Part shown: in pieces, positions 34,760 through 44,025 of the stretch | Numbering within the stretch: the stretch's first letter is position 1 | Layout of the letters: each line of letters begins with the position of its first letter | NCBI GenBank assembly: GCA_963770995.1 | Contig: CAVYRS010000001.1 | Location: 2,480,001 to 2,544,000 of the forward strand | Reading direction: 5' to 3' | DNA: 64,000 nt | Origin: CAVSWN01 sp963770995 | GTDB taxonomy: Bacteria > Acidobacteriota > Vicinamibacteria > Vicinamibacterales > CAVVIG01 | Translations under genes and position numbers: made by a program | Notes under the pieces: generated by a model | What the model saw: only the letters and a program-made list of their open reading frames with translations | The model's database searches: none | What the model was told of the DNA's origin: nothing

Positions 34760-36520
34760 TCACTGCCCGCTCAAGACGACCTCGCCGAAGCGGTTCATAC
34801 CGGAGCCGCCCTTGGAGCCTGCGTCATAAACGTATCCGTACACTCGCATGCCGTCCGGACGCGTGAGCACACTGCCGCGTATCCATGAGCCGAGAATGTG
34901 GTCGACGCGGCGCGCCGAGGGCTGCCAGCCAGCGCGATCGTCGGTGCTGAAAATGCCGCGGGACGCCTGGTCGATGAACAGCACCCGCACCGTCCGGCCG
35001 TCCGCCACGACGTCGGCTCCGGGCTGCTGCGAGTCGACAGCGTTTCGGACGACATCCCGATCCGTGACTCGTAGCGGAACTGTCGGGGCGCCGTCGTTGA
35101 CGATGCGACGCTCCCAGAGTCGGCCGTCAGCAAGCCGGTAAAGGATGACGACGGTGTTCGTCTCGGGAATGTGGACCAGAGGGAGCACAGACCCGAACTC
35201 CGCCCGGCTGGTTCCCGCGCCGGCGGCAAGATGCTGCCGGGCCGTGAGTGTGCCGCTCTTCAGGAGCCGGCTGTTCCAGATCGTGCCGTCGGTGCCGTAG
35301 TACGCCACGTGCACGGTGTCGTTCGCGCCGAGGACAGCCTGGGGGCCGGCCAGGTTTGGACCGATGCCAGCGTCGATGGCCTTGGTGGCCGTCCAGACAC
35401 CTGCTGGCGAGCGGATGCTGTAGTGAACGGTCCCTCCGACATAGAAAGCGACAAGGCTGCCGTCGGAACGTGCCACGAGTGTCGCGGCCTGAGCGACGGC
35501 CGTCACCGACGCGGCCAGCTCGTCGCGGACGTGCCAGGTGTCGGGGCGGCTCGGATGGTCGGAGGTGCGGAACGAATGATACCGGACCGACTCGGTCACC
35601 TGATGAATGATGTGAATCGTGTCCCCTACCAACCGCGCATCCACCGATTCGAGATCGTCGGTGGCGGGACGATTCGCGGCGTCCACCTCGCGCCACGTTC
35701 GCCCGTGGTCGGTGGACTTCACCATCATGAACACGTTGTCGGTCTCCGCCGGTTCCATGATGAAGTACAGGTGGCCGTTGGACGCCTGCCACGGTCCGAT
35801 TCGTCCGGGGGTCTCGACGTACGTTCCTCCGAGGTGACCGGGTGCGATGGCCAGCCGAAGCACCGGATTCACGGAGGATTCGAGCACTGCCCCTCCAGCG
35901 GCAACCATCCTGAATTCGAACGTGTCGTCCTGCTCGTTGGTGACGGCTCCGTCCGCGAACCGACGGACGACCAGCGCCCATTCAAACTCGCCATGCGAAC
36001 CGGCGCCGGCCCATGACGCCGTTCGGTCGGCGAGGCTGATTCCGGACCCTGCGCGGAACGGGGCGGCAGAGCCGGACAGCACGTCGGTGGTCGCCGAGCC
36101 GTTTTCGTAGACCTCGGAGCCGACAATGCTCACCCGCGGCGTCTCGGCATCATCGTCGTCAGCGTAGGGAAAATCGTGCGCCTCCACGTCCAGCCAATCG
36201 CCTGCGTTCCGCCGGTACTGCAGCTGGAACGACTCATCGCCTGCCAGGCCGGTTGGACGCTCCACCTCGAAGCGAACGCGGAACGGCTGATCGGCGTGAA
36301 TCGCGACGCTCTCATTGAGCGCACCAGCCCACCCCTGGTTCGAGTTCAAGGCGGCCGTGAAATCGGAACGAACCCGGAAGTTGGTCTGCCCGTTCCCTCT
36401 CGTCTGGATCGCGGGCGGATGCGAACCGGCCGTGAGCGTGCCAGGTGAATCGCGACACCCGGCCAGGAGTGAGCCTGACAGCATCAGCAGAACCACCGCG
36501 ACGCTTGGTTGTGACGGCAT
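34760..36520 (-). CDS. lipoprotein with sialidase-like six-bladed propeller
   Basis: The start at 36520 gives a lipoprotein signal (MPSQPSVAVVLLMLSGSLLA, then GC). About 200 residues of beta-rich region follow (DFTAALNSNQGWAGALN, FQLQYRRNAGDWLDVEAHDF), then a propeller with one clear Asp box, MVKSTDHGRTWREVD, and blade motifs HLYFIMEPAETDNVFMM, DTIHIIHQVTESVRYHSF, LVARSDGSLVAFYVGGTVHY, DTVHVAYYGTDGTIWNSRL. The neuraminidase catalytic arginines are not evident, so it is probably a binding or unrelated hydrolase propeller. The ORF extends to 36574, but that would bury the signal peptide. Confidence 0.75.
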   Translation of the reverse strand: MPSQPSVAVVLLMLSGSLLAGCRDSPGTLTAGSHPPAIQTRGNGQTNFRVRSDFTAALNSNQGWAGALNESVAIHADQPFRVRFEVERPTGLAGDESFQLQYRRNAGDWLDVEAHDFPYADDDDAETPRVSIVGSEVYENGSATTDVLSGSAAPFRAGSGISLADRTASWAGAGSHGEFEWALVVRRFADGAVTNEQDDTFEFRMVAAGGAVLESSVNPVLRLAIAPGHLGGTYVETPGRIGPWQASNGHLYFIMEPAETDNVFMMVKSTDHGRTWREVDAANRPATDDLESVDARLVGDTIHIIHQVTESVRYHSFRTSDHPSRPDTWHVRDELAASVTAVAQAATLVARSDGSLVAFYVGGTVHYSIRSPAGVWTATKAIDAGIGPNLAGPQAVLGANDTVHVAYYGTDGTIWNSRLLKSGTLTARQHLAAGAGTSRAEFGSVLPLVHIPETNTVVILYRLADGRLWERRIVNDGAPTVPLRVTDRDVVRNAVDSQQPGADVVADGRTVRVLFIDQASRGIFSTDDRAGWQPSARRVDHILGSWIRGSVLTRPDGMRVYGYVYDAGSKGGSGMNRFGEVVLSGQ

Positions 36521-36591
36521 CGCACGCTTCGACGAGCAGGGATGATACGAAAAAGCCGTGGCGTTCAGTCCCACGCGTCTCGGCCGTTGAG

Positions 36592-39500
36592 CTAAAAGCG
36601 GTACTTCACACCGAGCTGAATCACCCGCGGACCGCCGCGCGTGCGCGTGATCTGGCCGAAGTTGGCGGCGCTGATGTCGCGCGCCGGATTGCGGAACGTC
36701 GGCGTGTTGGTCACGTTGTACGCCTCGAGCCGGAATTCCAGCGATCCGCTCGTCAGTCGCGTCGACTTCGACACGCTCATATCGATACGCCGCTGAGGCG
36801 GTCCGATGACGCTGTTGCGCGCCAGCGTGCCGAATGCGGTCCCGGCGCTCACGAAAGCGCCGCGATTCAGATAGTTGTCGAGGCGATCCTCGACCGACCC
36901 CGACGTCGTCTGATCCTCGAGCGTGGCACCCGGCGCGAGATTCGGGCGGGGATTGGTGGTCGAGACGAGCACGGCGCTGAATTCGCCGTCAGTGATGGTG
37001 AACGGCCGGCCCGACTGGAACGTGCCGATCCCCGCGATCTGCCATCCCTCGACGAACGCGTTGCCGCGGAACGGCAGATCCCACGCCCAGCTCAGAATCA
37101 GGCGGTGCCGGCGGTGGAAGTCCGACAGTCCAAGGTTCAGCTCGGGGTGCGTCTGGTCGTTCTCGATCTGGAAGAGCCCCTCGTCTGAGAAATAGTCCGT
37201 CGAGCGCGACAGCGTGTAGTTGGCGTTGAACATGAAGCCGGCGGTGAACCGCTTCTGCAGGCTCGCCTGCAAGGCGTGGTACCACGACTTGCCGTTCGAG
37301 GTGAGCGTATTCGCGCCCTCGTCTTCGTCGAGGCCCAGGAGCGGCCCGCGCAGCTCCTGCGCGATGACGCACTCGCCCGGATCGTCCAGCAGATCGCATC
37401 CCGGTGGCGGCGTGCCGGTGTTGACGAAGCGGTCGTTGACGATGGTGTAGTAGTTGCCGATGAAGCCGCCGCCCGGGACGCCGGCGCGCGGCTGGAACCC
37501 GCCGAGCGCGTCGATGTCGAGCGCCTGGTTCAGGTTGATGAACTGCAGCAGATGATCGCCTTTGGTGCCGACGTAGCCCAGCTCGATCATCCAGTTCGGC
37601 CTGAACTCCCACTGCGTGTTGATGCCCCACTGCTGGAGGTACGGCGTCTGGAGATCGGGGGCCACCATCTGCGTTTCGAATGCCTCGAACTCGGTCCCGG
37701 GGTCGTTGGACCCGACGAGGATCGGCTCGCCATCGTCGAAGCCGACGCTCATCGCCGGAATCGGGAACGCCGGGTAGTCGGTCGGCAGCACGTTGTAGTC
37801 GCCGAGACTGTTCAACTGCAGCTCCCGGAAGAACGGCGCGGCCTGGCGCAGCGAGTTGGCAAACCCGCCCGTCGTCCGCTCGTAGAACATGCCGTAGCCG
37901 CCGCGCACCACGAGGCGGTGCTGTTGCGACGGCGTCCAGGCGAAGCCGATGCGCGGCATGACGTTGTCGAAGTCGCCGGGGATGATGGACTTGCGGCTCG
38001 ACCTGGTCAGATTCACGCTTTCCGCGCCGGGGACCAGGCTCGGATCGAAGTTCGAGGCGAAGACGAAGCCGTCCTGGATGAGCCCGGTCTGCATGGCGGC
38101 GTCGAAGTCGAACACGGCGAGCAGGCCGTTCTTCTCGGACGGGAAGCCGAAGTAATCCCAGCGCACGCCGAGGTTCAAGGTGAGGTTCGGGCCGATCCTC
38201 CAGTCGTCGGCGACAAACGCGCTCGCGTCGGTCATGCGATAGTTCCGGACCGTCTCGCCGAAGGTGATGGACGAGTCCGATATCTGCCGCGCGCGGTTGC
38301 CGTCGGCGGGGTCGCGGTAGCCGACGGTGAGGAAGTCGAACCAGCTGCGGAAGTTGTGGCGGCGGTTCTGCCCCTCGCGGAGGTCGCCGTCCAGATGGTG
38401 GCGCCGCAGCTCTCCACCGGCGCGGATCGAGTGCTGGCCTTTGCTGAACGTCACGGTATCGCCGAAGACGTAGGTGGTCTGCAGATCGTAGATGCGTGTG
38501 CCGTCGGCAGGCGTGCCGAACCTGACGCGGCCGCCGACGTCCCGGTCGCCGCGAATGTCGAGCTGACTCAGGTCGGGCACCTTGGCATCGAGCGGGCTGC
38601 GAATCCCGAATTGCGCGTTGGTGAAGTACGGAACCGGGTCGCTGTCGTTGCGGTTGCGGAAGAAGCCGGCGCGAAACTCGTTCAGCACCGAGGAGCTGAA
38701 GACGTGCAGATCGGTCAACGATCCGGTGCGCTGATAGGTCGTATCCTCGCGCTCGAACCGGGTCAGGGCGTTGGCGTTGGCCAGGGGATCGCGGCTCGGC
38801 TGATTCGAGAAGAAATACTTGCCGCTCAGTCTGTTGGAAATCGTCAGCTGATGATCGACGTTGGTCGTGAACTGATCCTGCTCGAAGGTCGCCGGGATCA
38901 CCGAGACCACCTGACAACTCTCGAACACCTGCGTGCCGTTACGCCGGCAGTTCGTTCCGGTGGAACCCGACGGTATCAGGAAGGTGCCATCCGGGAACTT
39001 CGCCTTCAGGAGCTGCCTCGAGATCGGGTTGATGGCGCTGAGGGCGACCGGCCCGTGCGTCGGCGCCCAGATCGCCGCGGCAAAGGCGTCGATGCCGGCG
39101 TCCGATCGATCGTCGGTGAGCGCTCTCGGCAGCAGGACGGTGTTGCTGGCCTCATCGACGAACGAGGTCTCCGCCTGCGTGCGCTGATACGACCCGAAGA
39201 AGAACGTCCTGTTCCGCGCAATCGGGCCGCCGAAGGTGACGCCACCCTCGTGGCGCCTGAGGATCGGCTTCTCGATGTTCGCGCGGCTGAAGAAGAACTC
39301 GTTGGCCATCAGCGCGTCGTTCTGATGGAAGTAATAGCCGCTGCCGCGATGGCTGTTGGTGCCGCTCTTCGACACCAGCGTGAAGTTCCCGCCGCCGTTT
39401 CTGCCGGTGCCGGCGTCGTAGAGGCTCGTCTGCAGCTTCACCTCCTGCAGCGTTTCCGGCGCCGGCGCGACGTTTCTGGAGAGGGATCCGCCGCCATTCT

Positions 39501-40143
39501 CGATCGTGCCGCTCGAGCCGTTGACGCGGCTGTTGCAGCACAGGAGGTTGGTGACGTCGACGCCGTTGAAGACGAAGCTGTTGTTGGTGGTGCGCGCGCC
39601 GTTCACGCTCGGCGAGATCGACGCGTTGTCGTTCGAGAGCAGTTCGCTGATGTCGGCGGACACGCCTGACTCGACGACCAGGAGCTGAGTGAAGTTGCGC
39701 GCCGAGGTCGGCAGCGCCTCGAGCTCCTTCTGATCGAGCGTGCGCGACACGGTCATCGAACGGGACGACACCATCTCGGCGTTGGCGACCACGTCGACCG
39801 CCTCGGTCACCGTGCCGATCTCGAGCGTCACGTTGACCGTCGCCATTTCGGTCGTCGAGACCGTGAGGCCGTCGCGCCGCACCGGCTTGAATCCCGATAA
39901 CTCGAAGCTCACGCGATAGGTGCCCGGCGTGAGAAAGCGCGCCTCCCAGTCGCCCGTGGCGCTGCTGGTGAGGGTCCGTCCGCTTCCGGTCTCCGGATTC
40001 GTCACGGTAATCGCCACGCCGGGAATGGCCGCGCCGCTGGAGTCCGTAACCCGTCCCATCAAACCGGTGCTGGCGCCGGACTGCGCGAGCGCGGAATCGA
40101 TCGGGAGCGTGAACAGCAACACGAGCAATGCGAGGACTCTCAT
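36592..40143 (-). CDS. TonB-dependent receptor, Oar-like with N-terminal carboxypeptidase-regulatory domain
   Basis: This 1,183-residue outer-membrane protein starts at the Met after GAAGGAGGCGAG (40143). It has a signal peptide (MRVLALLVLLFTLPIDSALA) and a CarbopepD_reg-like Ig domain (GLMGRVTDSSGAAIPGVAIT, FLTPGTYRVSFELSGFKPV). The plug follows (ALPTSARNFTQLLVVESGVS, FVFNGVDVTN, GGNFTLVSKSGTNSHRGSGY), then a long 22-strand-type barrel ending in VIQLGVKYRF with the terminal Phe. Such receptors take up large substrates such as glycans or peptides with TonB energy. The 72 bases between it and the sialidase-like gene on the same strand suggest they may be co-expressed, which would fit glycan or glycoprotein use. 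Confidence 0.93.
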   Translation of the reverse strand: MRVLALLVLLFTLPIDSALAQSGASTGLMGRVTDSSGAAIPGVAITVTNPETGSGRTLTSSATGDWEARFLTPGTYRVSFELSGFKPVRRDGLTVSTTEMATVNVTLEIGTVTEAVDVVANAEMVSSRSMTVSRTLDQKELEALPTSARNFTQLLVVESGVSADISELLSNDNASISPSVNGARTTNNSFVFNGVDVTNLLCCNSRVNGSSGTIENGGGSLSRNVAPAPETLQEVKLQTSLYDAGTGRNGGGNFTLVSKSGTNSHRGSGYYFHQNDALMANEFFFSRANIEKPILRRHEGGVTFGGPIARNRTFFFGSYQRTQAETSFVDEASNTVLLPRALTDDRSDAGIDAFAAAIWAPTHGPVALSAINPISRQLLKAKFPDGTFLIPSGSTGTNCRRNGTQVFESCQVVSVIPATFEQDQFTTNVDHQLTISNRLSGKYFFSNQPSRDPLANANALTRFEREDTTYQRTGSLTDLHVFSSSVLNEFRAGFFRNRNDSDPVPYFTNAQFGIRSPLDAKVPDLSQLDIRGDRDVGGRVRFGTPADGTRIYDLQTTYVFGDTVTFSKGQHSIRAGGELRRHHLDGDLREGQNRRHNFRSWFDFLTVGYRDPADGNRARQISDSSITFGETVRNYRMTDASAFVADDWRIGPNLTLNLGVRWDYFGFPSEKNGLLAVFDFDAAMQTGLIQDGFVFASNFDPSLVPGAESVNLTRSSRKSIIPGDFDNVMPRIGFAWTPSQQHRLVVRGGYGMFYERTTGGFANSLRQAAPFFRELQLNSLGDYNVLPTDYPAFPIPAMSVGFDDGEPILVGSNDPGTEFEAFETQMVAPDLQTPYLQQWGINTQWEFRPNWMIELGYVGTKGDHLLQFINLNQALDIDALGGFQPRAGVPGGGFIGNYYTIVNDRFVNTGTPPPGCDLLDDPGECVIAQELRGPLLGLDEDEGANTLTSNGKSWYHALQASLQKRFTAGFMFNANYTLSRSTDYFSDEGLFQIENDQTHPELNLGLSDFHRRHRLILSWAWDLPFRGNAFVEGWQIAGIGTFQSGRPFTITDGEFSAVLVSTTNPRPNLAPGATLEDQTTSGSVEDRLDNYLNRGAFVSAGTAFGTLARNSVIGPPQRRIDMSVSKSTRLTSGSLEFRLEAYNVTNTPTFRNPARDISAANFGQITRTRGGPRVIQLGVKYRF

Positions 40144-40200
40144 CTCGCCTCCTTCGAATGGCGCATGGGTGCGATGCACGTCGGACGCGGATGGTACGGC

Positions 40201-40235
40201 AGCGACGTAACATTGGTTTGGGAGCGACGTAACAT
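40201..40235 (+). promoter_or_regulatory. 13-bp direct repeat in the divergent promoter region
   Basis: AGCGACGTAACAT occurs at 40201-40213 and again at 40223-40235, exactly 22 bp apart (two helical turns). It lies between the divergent starts of the TonB receptor (40143) and the phosphatase (40303). It is a candidate binding site for a regulator of either gene. Confidence 0.45.
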
Positions 40236-40302
40236 CGACACGACGGCCAAGTCATCGAATCGTTACTTGCGCGCGCGCGGGTTCTGCCCGACGATACGCG
40301 GC

Positions 40303-41694
40303 ATGCGAAAAAGGGCAATCGCCGTGAGCATTGCCGTCATCGCCCTGCTCAGCTGGAGCAGTTCGCCGGCAGTGACGGACCAGGTTGCGACGAGCGCGGG
40401 TCAGGCTGTCGTCGCTCCAGACGATGCGCGTCTGTTGAAGCTGCCTGTTCCGCTCCGGGAGGAGGGCCGCCGGATTCTCGCGGAGACGGACGAGGATCGA
40501 CGCGCCAGCCTGGCGGAGGCGCTTGCGGACAAGCACGCGGTCGGCGCGCTCGACTTTCTGCTCGCGCTCCTCGAAGCCGATCCATCAGCGGACGTGCGCG
40601 AGGACATCGTCGATCAGTTGGAAGGCGTCGACGATCCGCGCGTCGATCCGGCGCTCGAGCGTCGCGTGCTCGTCGATGCCGATCCCGACATCGTGCTGCT
40701 GTCGCTCGAGCTGCTGCGCGCCCGGCACACACGGCCGCTGATGCGCCTGCTCGAGCAGCGGCTCGCGGCGGAGCGCAAGACCGGTTCTGAGGCCGCGATC
40801 AGCAGGTTGATCGCCGAACAGGAACGGTGGACGACGCTGGTCCGCGGCGGACTGTTGCCGACGTTCTTTCAGAAGCCGCCCGCCCTCTTCACCCTGAAGC
40901 CGGCGGAACAGCCGGTGCGCGTGCTGGCGTTTGGCGATTACGGCGACGGCAGTGCCGCGCAGAAGCAGGTGGCCGGCGCCATGCTGCGCTATCACCAGGC
41001 GCAGCAGTTCGACTTCGCGATCACGCTCGGCGACAACTTCTATCCGGCCGGCATGGACAGCCCGACCGATCCCCGCTGGGACTCCTGGTGGAGCGCGCTG
41101 TACGACCCGTTGAAGGTTCCCTTCTACGTGTCGATGGGCAATCACGACTGGAATCAGCCGGATAGTCCCGCCGCGGAGATCCTGTTCTCCGGGCGCAGCC
41201 CGAGCTGGCGCCTCCCGGCGGCGTACTACACCTTCGAGGCCGGGCCGGTGCAGTTCTTCGCGCTCGACACCGACATCATCTCGGAAGCGCAGTTACGCTG
41301 GCTGACTCAGGAGCTCGATCGGAGCCGCGCGACGTGGAAGGTGGTGTACGGGCACCATCCGATCTACTCGGCCGGCCAGCATGGGAACAACAATCAGAAG
41401 ATCCGGCAACTCCTGCCCGTGCTTCGCGATCGCGCGGACATGTACATCGCCGGACACGATCACGACATGCAGCACCTCAAGCCCGAGAGGCGGCTGCACT
41501 TCTTCGTCGCCGGGAGCGCGGGGAAGCTCCGGCCGATCGAGCCCGGTCCGCGCTCTCTCTTTGCGCGAAGCGCGCATGGCTTCGCCGTGATCGACGCCGA
41601 TCGGTTGACGCTGACCGTGAAGTTCGTTGAAACGGACCTCTCGTCGCCGTACTCCTACACCCTGTCGCGCAGCTCAGGCACACAACCATCGTGA
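40303..41694 (+). CDS. exported purple-acid-phosphatase-like metallophosphoesterase
   Basis: The 463-residue protein has a signal peptide (MRKRAIAVSIAVIALLSWSS) and a helical, HEAT-like N-terminal region of about 170 residues (ALDFLLALLEADPSADVRED). The calcineurin-type dinuclear-metal domain follows, with all motifs: GDYGDGS near 211, LGDNFYPAG near 242, GNHDW near 279, GHHPIYS near 350 and GHDHDMQH near 384. The tyrosine-spaced GDYG and GDNFY motifs are those of tartrate-resistant acid phosphatases. It should hydrolyse phosphomonoesters in the periplasm. The start is chosen for the signal peptide; the frame is open from 40165. Confidence 0.88.
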   Translation: MRKRAIAVSIAVIALLSWSSSPAVTDQVATSAGQAVVAPDDARLLKLPVPLREEGRRILAETDEDRRASLAEALADKHAVGALDFLLALLEADPSADVREDIVDQLEGVDDPRVDPALERRVLVDADPDIVLLSLELLRARHTRPLMRLLEQRLAAERKTGSEAAISRLIAEQERWTTLVRGGLLPTFFQKPPALFTLKPAEQPVRVLAFGDYGDGSAAQKQVAGAMLRYHQAQQFDFAITLGDNFYPAGMDSPTDPRWDSWWSALYDPLKVPFYVSMGNHDWNQPDSPAAEILFSGRSPSWRLPAAYYTFEAGPVQFFALDTDIISEAQLRWLTQELDRSRATWKVVYGHHPIYSAGQHGNNNQKIRQLLPVLRDRADMYIAGHDHDMQHLKPERRLHFFVAGSAGKLRPIEPGPRSLFARSAHGFAVIDADRLTLTVKFVETDLSSPYSYTLSRSSGTQPS

Positions 41695-41725
41695 TAACCG
41701 CGGATGGCGCGGGACAAGGGCCGAC

Positions 41726-42127
41726 TCACAAGTTGAGACGATCGCGATCCCGCCCTAACGGAAGGTTGGTTTCGACGGCTGAGTTGTCGTCACACCAGGA
41801 ACGAAAAACGACGGGCTTGTCGGACCAGCCATCCCACCGGTGGTCACCGGCAGCCTCCCGATCGGCGCCGTTCAACGCCCAGACACCGACCACCGCGGCC
41901 GCCAACAGCACCGGCATTGAACCGACCCAGACGATGAGAAACATCGGCTGATTGTTCTGGATGACCCCGTCGATCACCTGAAACGCGCGAATGAACGCGC
42001 CGTCATCGAGTCTGCGGATGCCAGGCATTACGACGGCCGCAAAGGCAAACAGAAACCCTGCAACCAGCGAACAGAGAAACGCGGCCAGTATCAGGATCGG
42101 CTGAAATACCGTCATGTTGACGTCCAT
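41726..42127 (-). CDS. DUF1772-like membrane protein, C-terminus diverged
   Basis: This 133-residue ORF starts MDVNMTVFQPILILAAFLCS, then LVAGFLFAFAAVVMPGIRRL, DGAFIRAFQVIDGVIQNNQP and FLIVWVGSMPVLLAAAVVGV. This is the N-terminal half of DUF1772 (anthrone oxygenase-like) proteins. After GADREAAGDHRW the expected third and fourth TMs are replaced by hydrophilic sequence, although NLPLGRDRDRLNL at the end recalls the family's NVPLN motif. An internal loss or frameshift is likely. The 289 bases upstream (42128-42416) show no gene. Confidence 0.6.
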   Translation of the reverse strand: MDVNMTVFQPILILAAFLCSLVAGFLFAFAAVVMPGIRRLDDGAFIRAFQVIDGVIQNNQPMFLIVWVGSMPVLLAAAVVGVWALNGADREAAGDHRWDGWSDKPVVFRSWCDDNSAVETNLPLGRDRDRLNL

Positions 42128-42416
42128 GGGTCAGCTCCCCTGTGCTTCGGCGCGCCGTCCGTGGCGGCGTCGCTGCGGCACGATCGTACCCGTGACCTCG
42201 ATCTCCAGCGGAGACCGAAACTGATGTCGACGGCGAGACACTTCCGCTCGCGAGGGCCATCGATCCTCCGCTCCATGTGCGAGGCTCACCACACGGAAAT
42301 ACGTGGCTGGCTAAGCGGCGTGGTGGCCGGATGCTTTGAGGCCCCCTCCGTCCGAACACCCAGCCTCTGGACGAACGAGCGGCGGTTTGTCGGTTAGACG
42401 CTGTGGACTTACGTGA

Positions 42417-43061
42417 TCAGGCCAAGGTCGTACTGCCAAGACCCAGCATGGTGAGCAGACCATTCGCCTTGTTGAGCAGTTCCCTGCGATGAGCCAAGCC
42501 GTTATCGCCGCCGTTGATTCTCTTCGTCAATCCCACCACGTCGTCCTTGTCGGCGAACCTGTTCAGGTTGTTCCTGTCCCAGAAAAAAACAGCGGAATGC
42601 ACGGCGTACTCGCTAGACACGAGATCCGGCTCGTCCACGACCCTCTCATCACTCAGCCACTGGGCAAAGGCCTTGTAGTTGCTCCGTCCGGTCAGTTGGA
42701 TGAGTCCGCGGCCCCGGTACTTCCAGCCGTCCCCGCTGGTCTCGCCGCGGTTGCCCATGCGGTTGGCGTAGACCCTATTCGCGATCTTCTCGGGCTGGCG
42801 GGCGTAGGCGTCCGCCTCTTCCTTGGTCGTGAAGTACTTGCCGAACACCTTCCGCAACGCCTCAGAAGAGTAGTTCAGGTTCTCCATGTCGAACCGCATG
42901 CAGCCGGATTCGTGCAAGACCTGAGCAAAGAAGTGTGCGAGCCGTAGCCTTGAGTCGGCGATGCCGTATTTCGGCAGCGCCTCCTCGAGGTGGTGGATGT
43001 ACTGCTCTGCGTCACCGTCCGATACTCCCATTTCCTTCAACATCTCGATGCGGGTTTTCAT
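42417..43061 (-). CDS. GH19 chitinase/endolysin-like hydrolase
   Basis: This 214-residue protein starts at ATG 43061 after GGAGGGCG. It has the glycoside hydrolase 19 fold: RLAHFFAQVLHESGCMRFDM with the catalytic Glu in HESG, LNYSSEALRKVFGKYF, ANRMGNRGETSGDGWKYRGR, GLIQLTGRSNYKAF and VHSAVFFWDRNNLNRFADKD. GH19 enzymes of this compact form without a signal peptide are mostly phage-type endolysins or toxin-like muramidases that cut peptidoglycan or chitin. There are no holin or phage genes nearby, so it is an isolated enzyme. Confidence 0.88.
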   Translation of the reverse strand: MKTRIEMLKEMGVSDGDAEQYIHHLEEALPKYGIADSRLRLAHFFAQVLHESGCMRFDMENLNYSSEALRKVFGKYFTTKEEADAYARQPEKIANRVYANRMGNRGETSGDGWKYRGRGLIQLTGRSNYKAFAQWLSDERVVDEPDLVSSEYAVHSAVFFWDRNNLNRFADKDDVVGLTKRINGGDNGLAHRRELLNKANGLLTMLGLGSTTLA

Positions 43062-43199
43062 TCGCCCTCCGTTGAGACCTAGGTCACAGTAATTTTGCAG
43101 AAATGAGCAGCCCGGCAGCTCCCCTGCACCTTCCGAGCGCTCCGGTCGATAGTCGGTGATAGGAGTCCACCCACGTCTCGAGACCGGAGCGGAAAACCC

Positions 43200-43805
43200 G
43201 TGGCTGATACGAAGTTTGTCGATTACTACGAGGTCTTGCAGCTCAGCCCCAACGCGACGGCCGAGACTGTCGAACGGGTATACCGCATCCTTGCCAAACG
43301 GTATCACCCTGACAACCAGGAGACCGGCAGCGCGATTCAGTTTGCCGAATTGCACAGAGCCTACGAGCTGCTGTCGAACCCCGTGACACGCGCGGCGTAC
43401 GACGTCAAGTACGAAGAGAACCGCGCGCTCACGTGGAAGATCTTCAAGCAGGAAGACGCGGGCGACACGCGCGCCGACGATCGGCGGCTCTTTCACGGTC
43501 TTCTCTCGGTGCTCTACATCGCGCGGCGCCGGGATCCGCACAACGGCGGACTCGGCGTCGTCACGCTCGAGCGAATGCTCGGCTGCCCGCGCCAGCACCT
43601 CGAGTTTCCCATCTGGTACCTGAAACAGCGTGGATGGATCGAACGGCTCGAAAGCGGCTACTTGGCCATCAGCGTCGAGGGTATCGACAAGCTGGGAAGC
43701 GACGACTTGAGCCTGCCGGCGAACCGTCTCATTGAAGAGAAGTCGATGGGTCGCACGAACAACATGGACGCTCCACCGCGGCTCGAAGGGATGGCAGTCT
43801 CGTAG
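43200..43805 (+). CDS. J-domain protein with C-terminal winged-helix-like domain
   Basis: This 201-residue protein with a GTG start opens with a DnaJ domain (FVDYYEVLQLSPNATAETVE, ILAKRYHPDNQETG with the HPD motif, AYELLSNPVTRAAYDVKYEE). It continues with a DNA-binding-like domain, GVVTLERMLGCPRQHLEFPI and WYLKQRGWIERLESGYLAIS. It lacks the G/F and zinc-finger parts of DnaJ, so it is a class III J-protein that would recruit DnaK to a specific client. The C-terminal helix may contact DNA or a regulator. Confidence 0.82.
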   Translation: MADTKFVDYYEVLQLSPNATAETVERVYRILAKRYHPDNQETGSAIQFAELHRAYELLSNPVTRAAYDVKYEENRALTWKIFKQEDAGDTRADDRRLFHGLLSVLYIARRRDPHNGGLGVVTLERMLGCPRQHLEFPIWYLKQRGWIERLESGYLAISVEGIDKLGSDDLSLPANRLIEEKSMGRTNNMDAPPRLEGMAVS

Positions 43806-44025
43806 AACGCCCCGCCTAGACCTGTCGTCAAGCAGGGCCAAAGCCTGATGACCGCCTTCGTTTTGAGCCAGCAGGACCAAATCCTGTCGATCGACCGGAT
43901 TCATCCACTTGTCTATGGCGAATTGCTAATTTCCTAGAGTTTTCATCGAAGTCACGTCTTGCTCGGATTGCGCGGTGTCGGACACTTCGGTCGGCCTGAG
44001 TTGCCTTCCCTAAGAGTCGCGGGGC

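Noticed and set aside
37276..39669. A 797-residue plus-strand ORF opposite the TonB receptor
   Set aside because: It is the antisense of a high-GC coding gene; the sequence is low-complexity (Val, Glu, Arg, His rich) and the minus strand encodes a complete receptor.
42417..43061. A prophage remnant signalled by the GH19 endolysin-like gene
   Set aside because: No other phage gene (terminase, portal, tail, holin) lies nearby; a lone lysozyme-like gene does not support a prophage.
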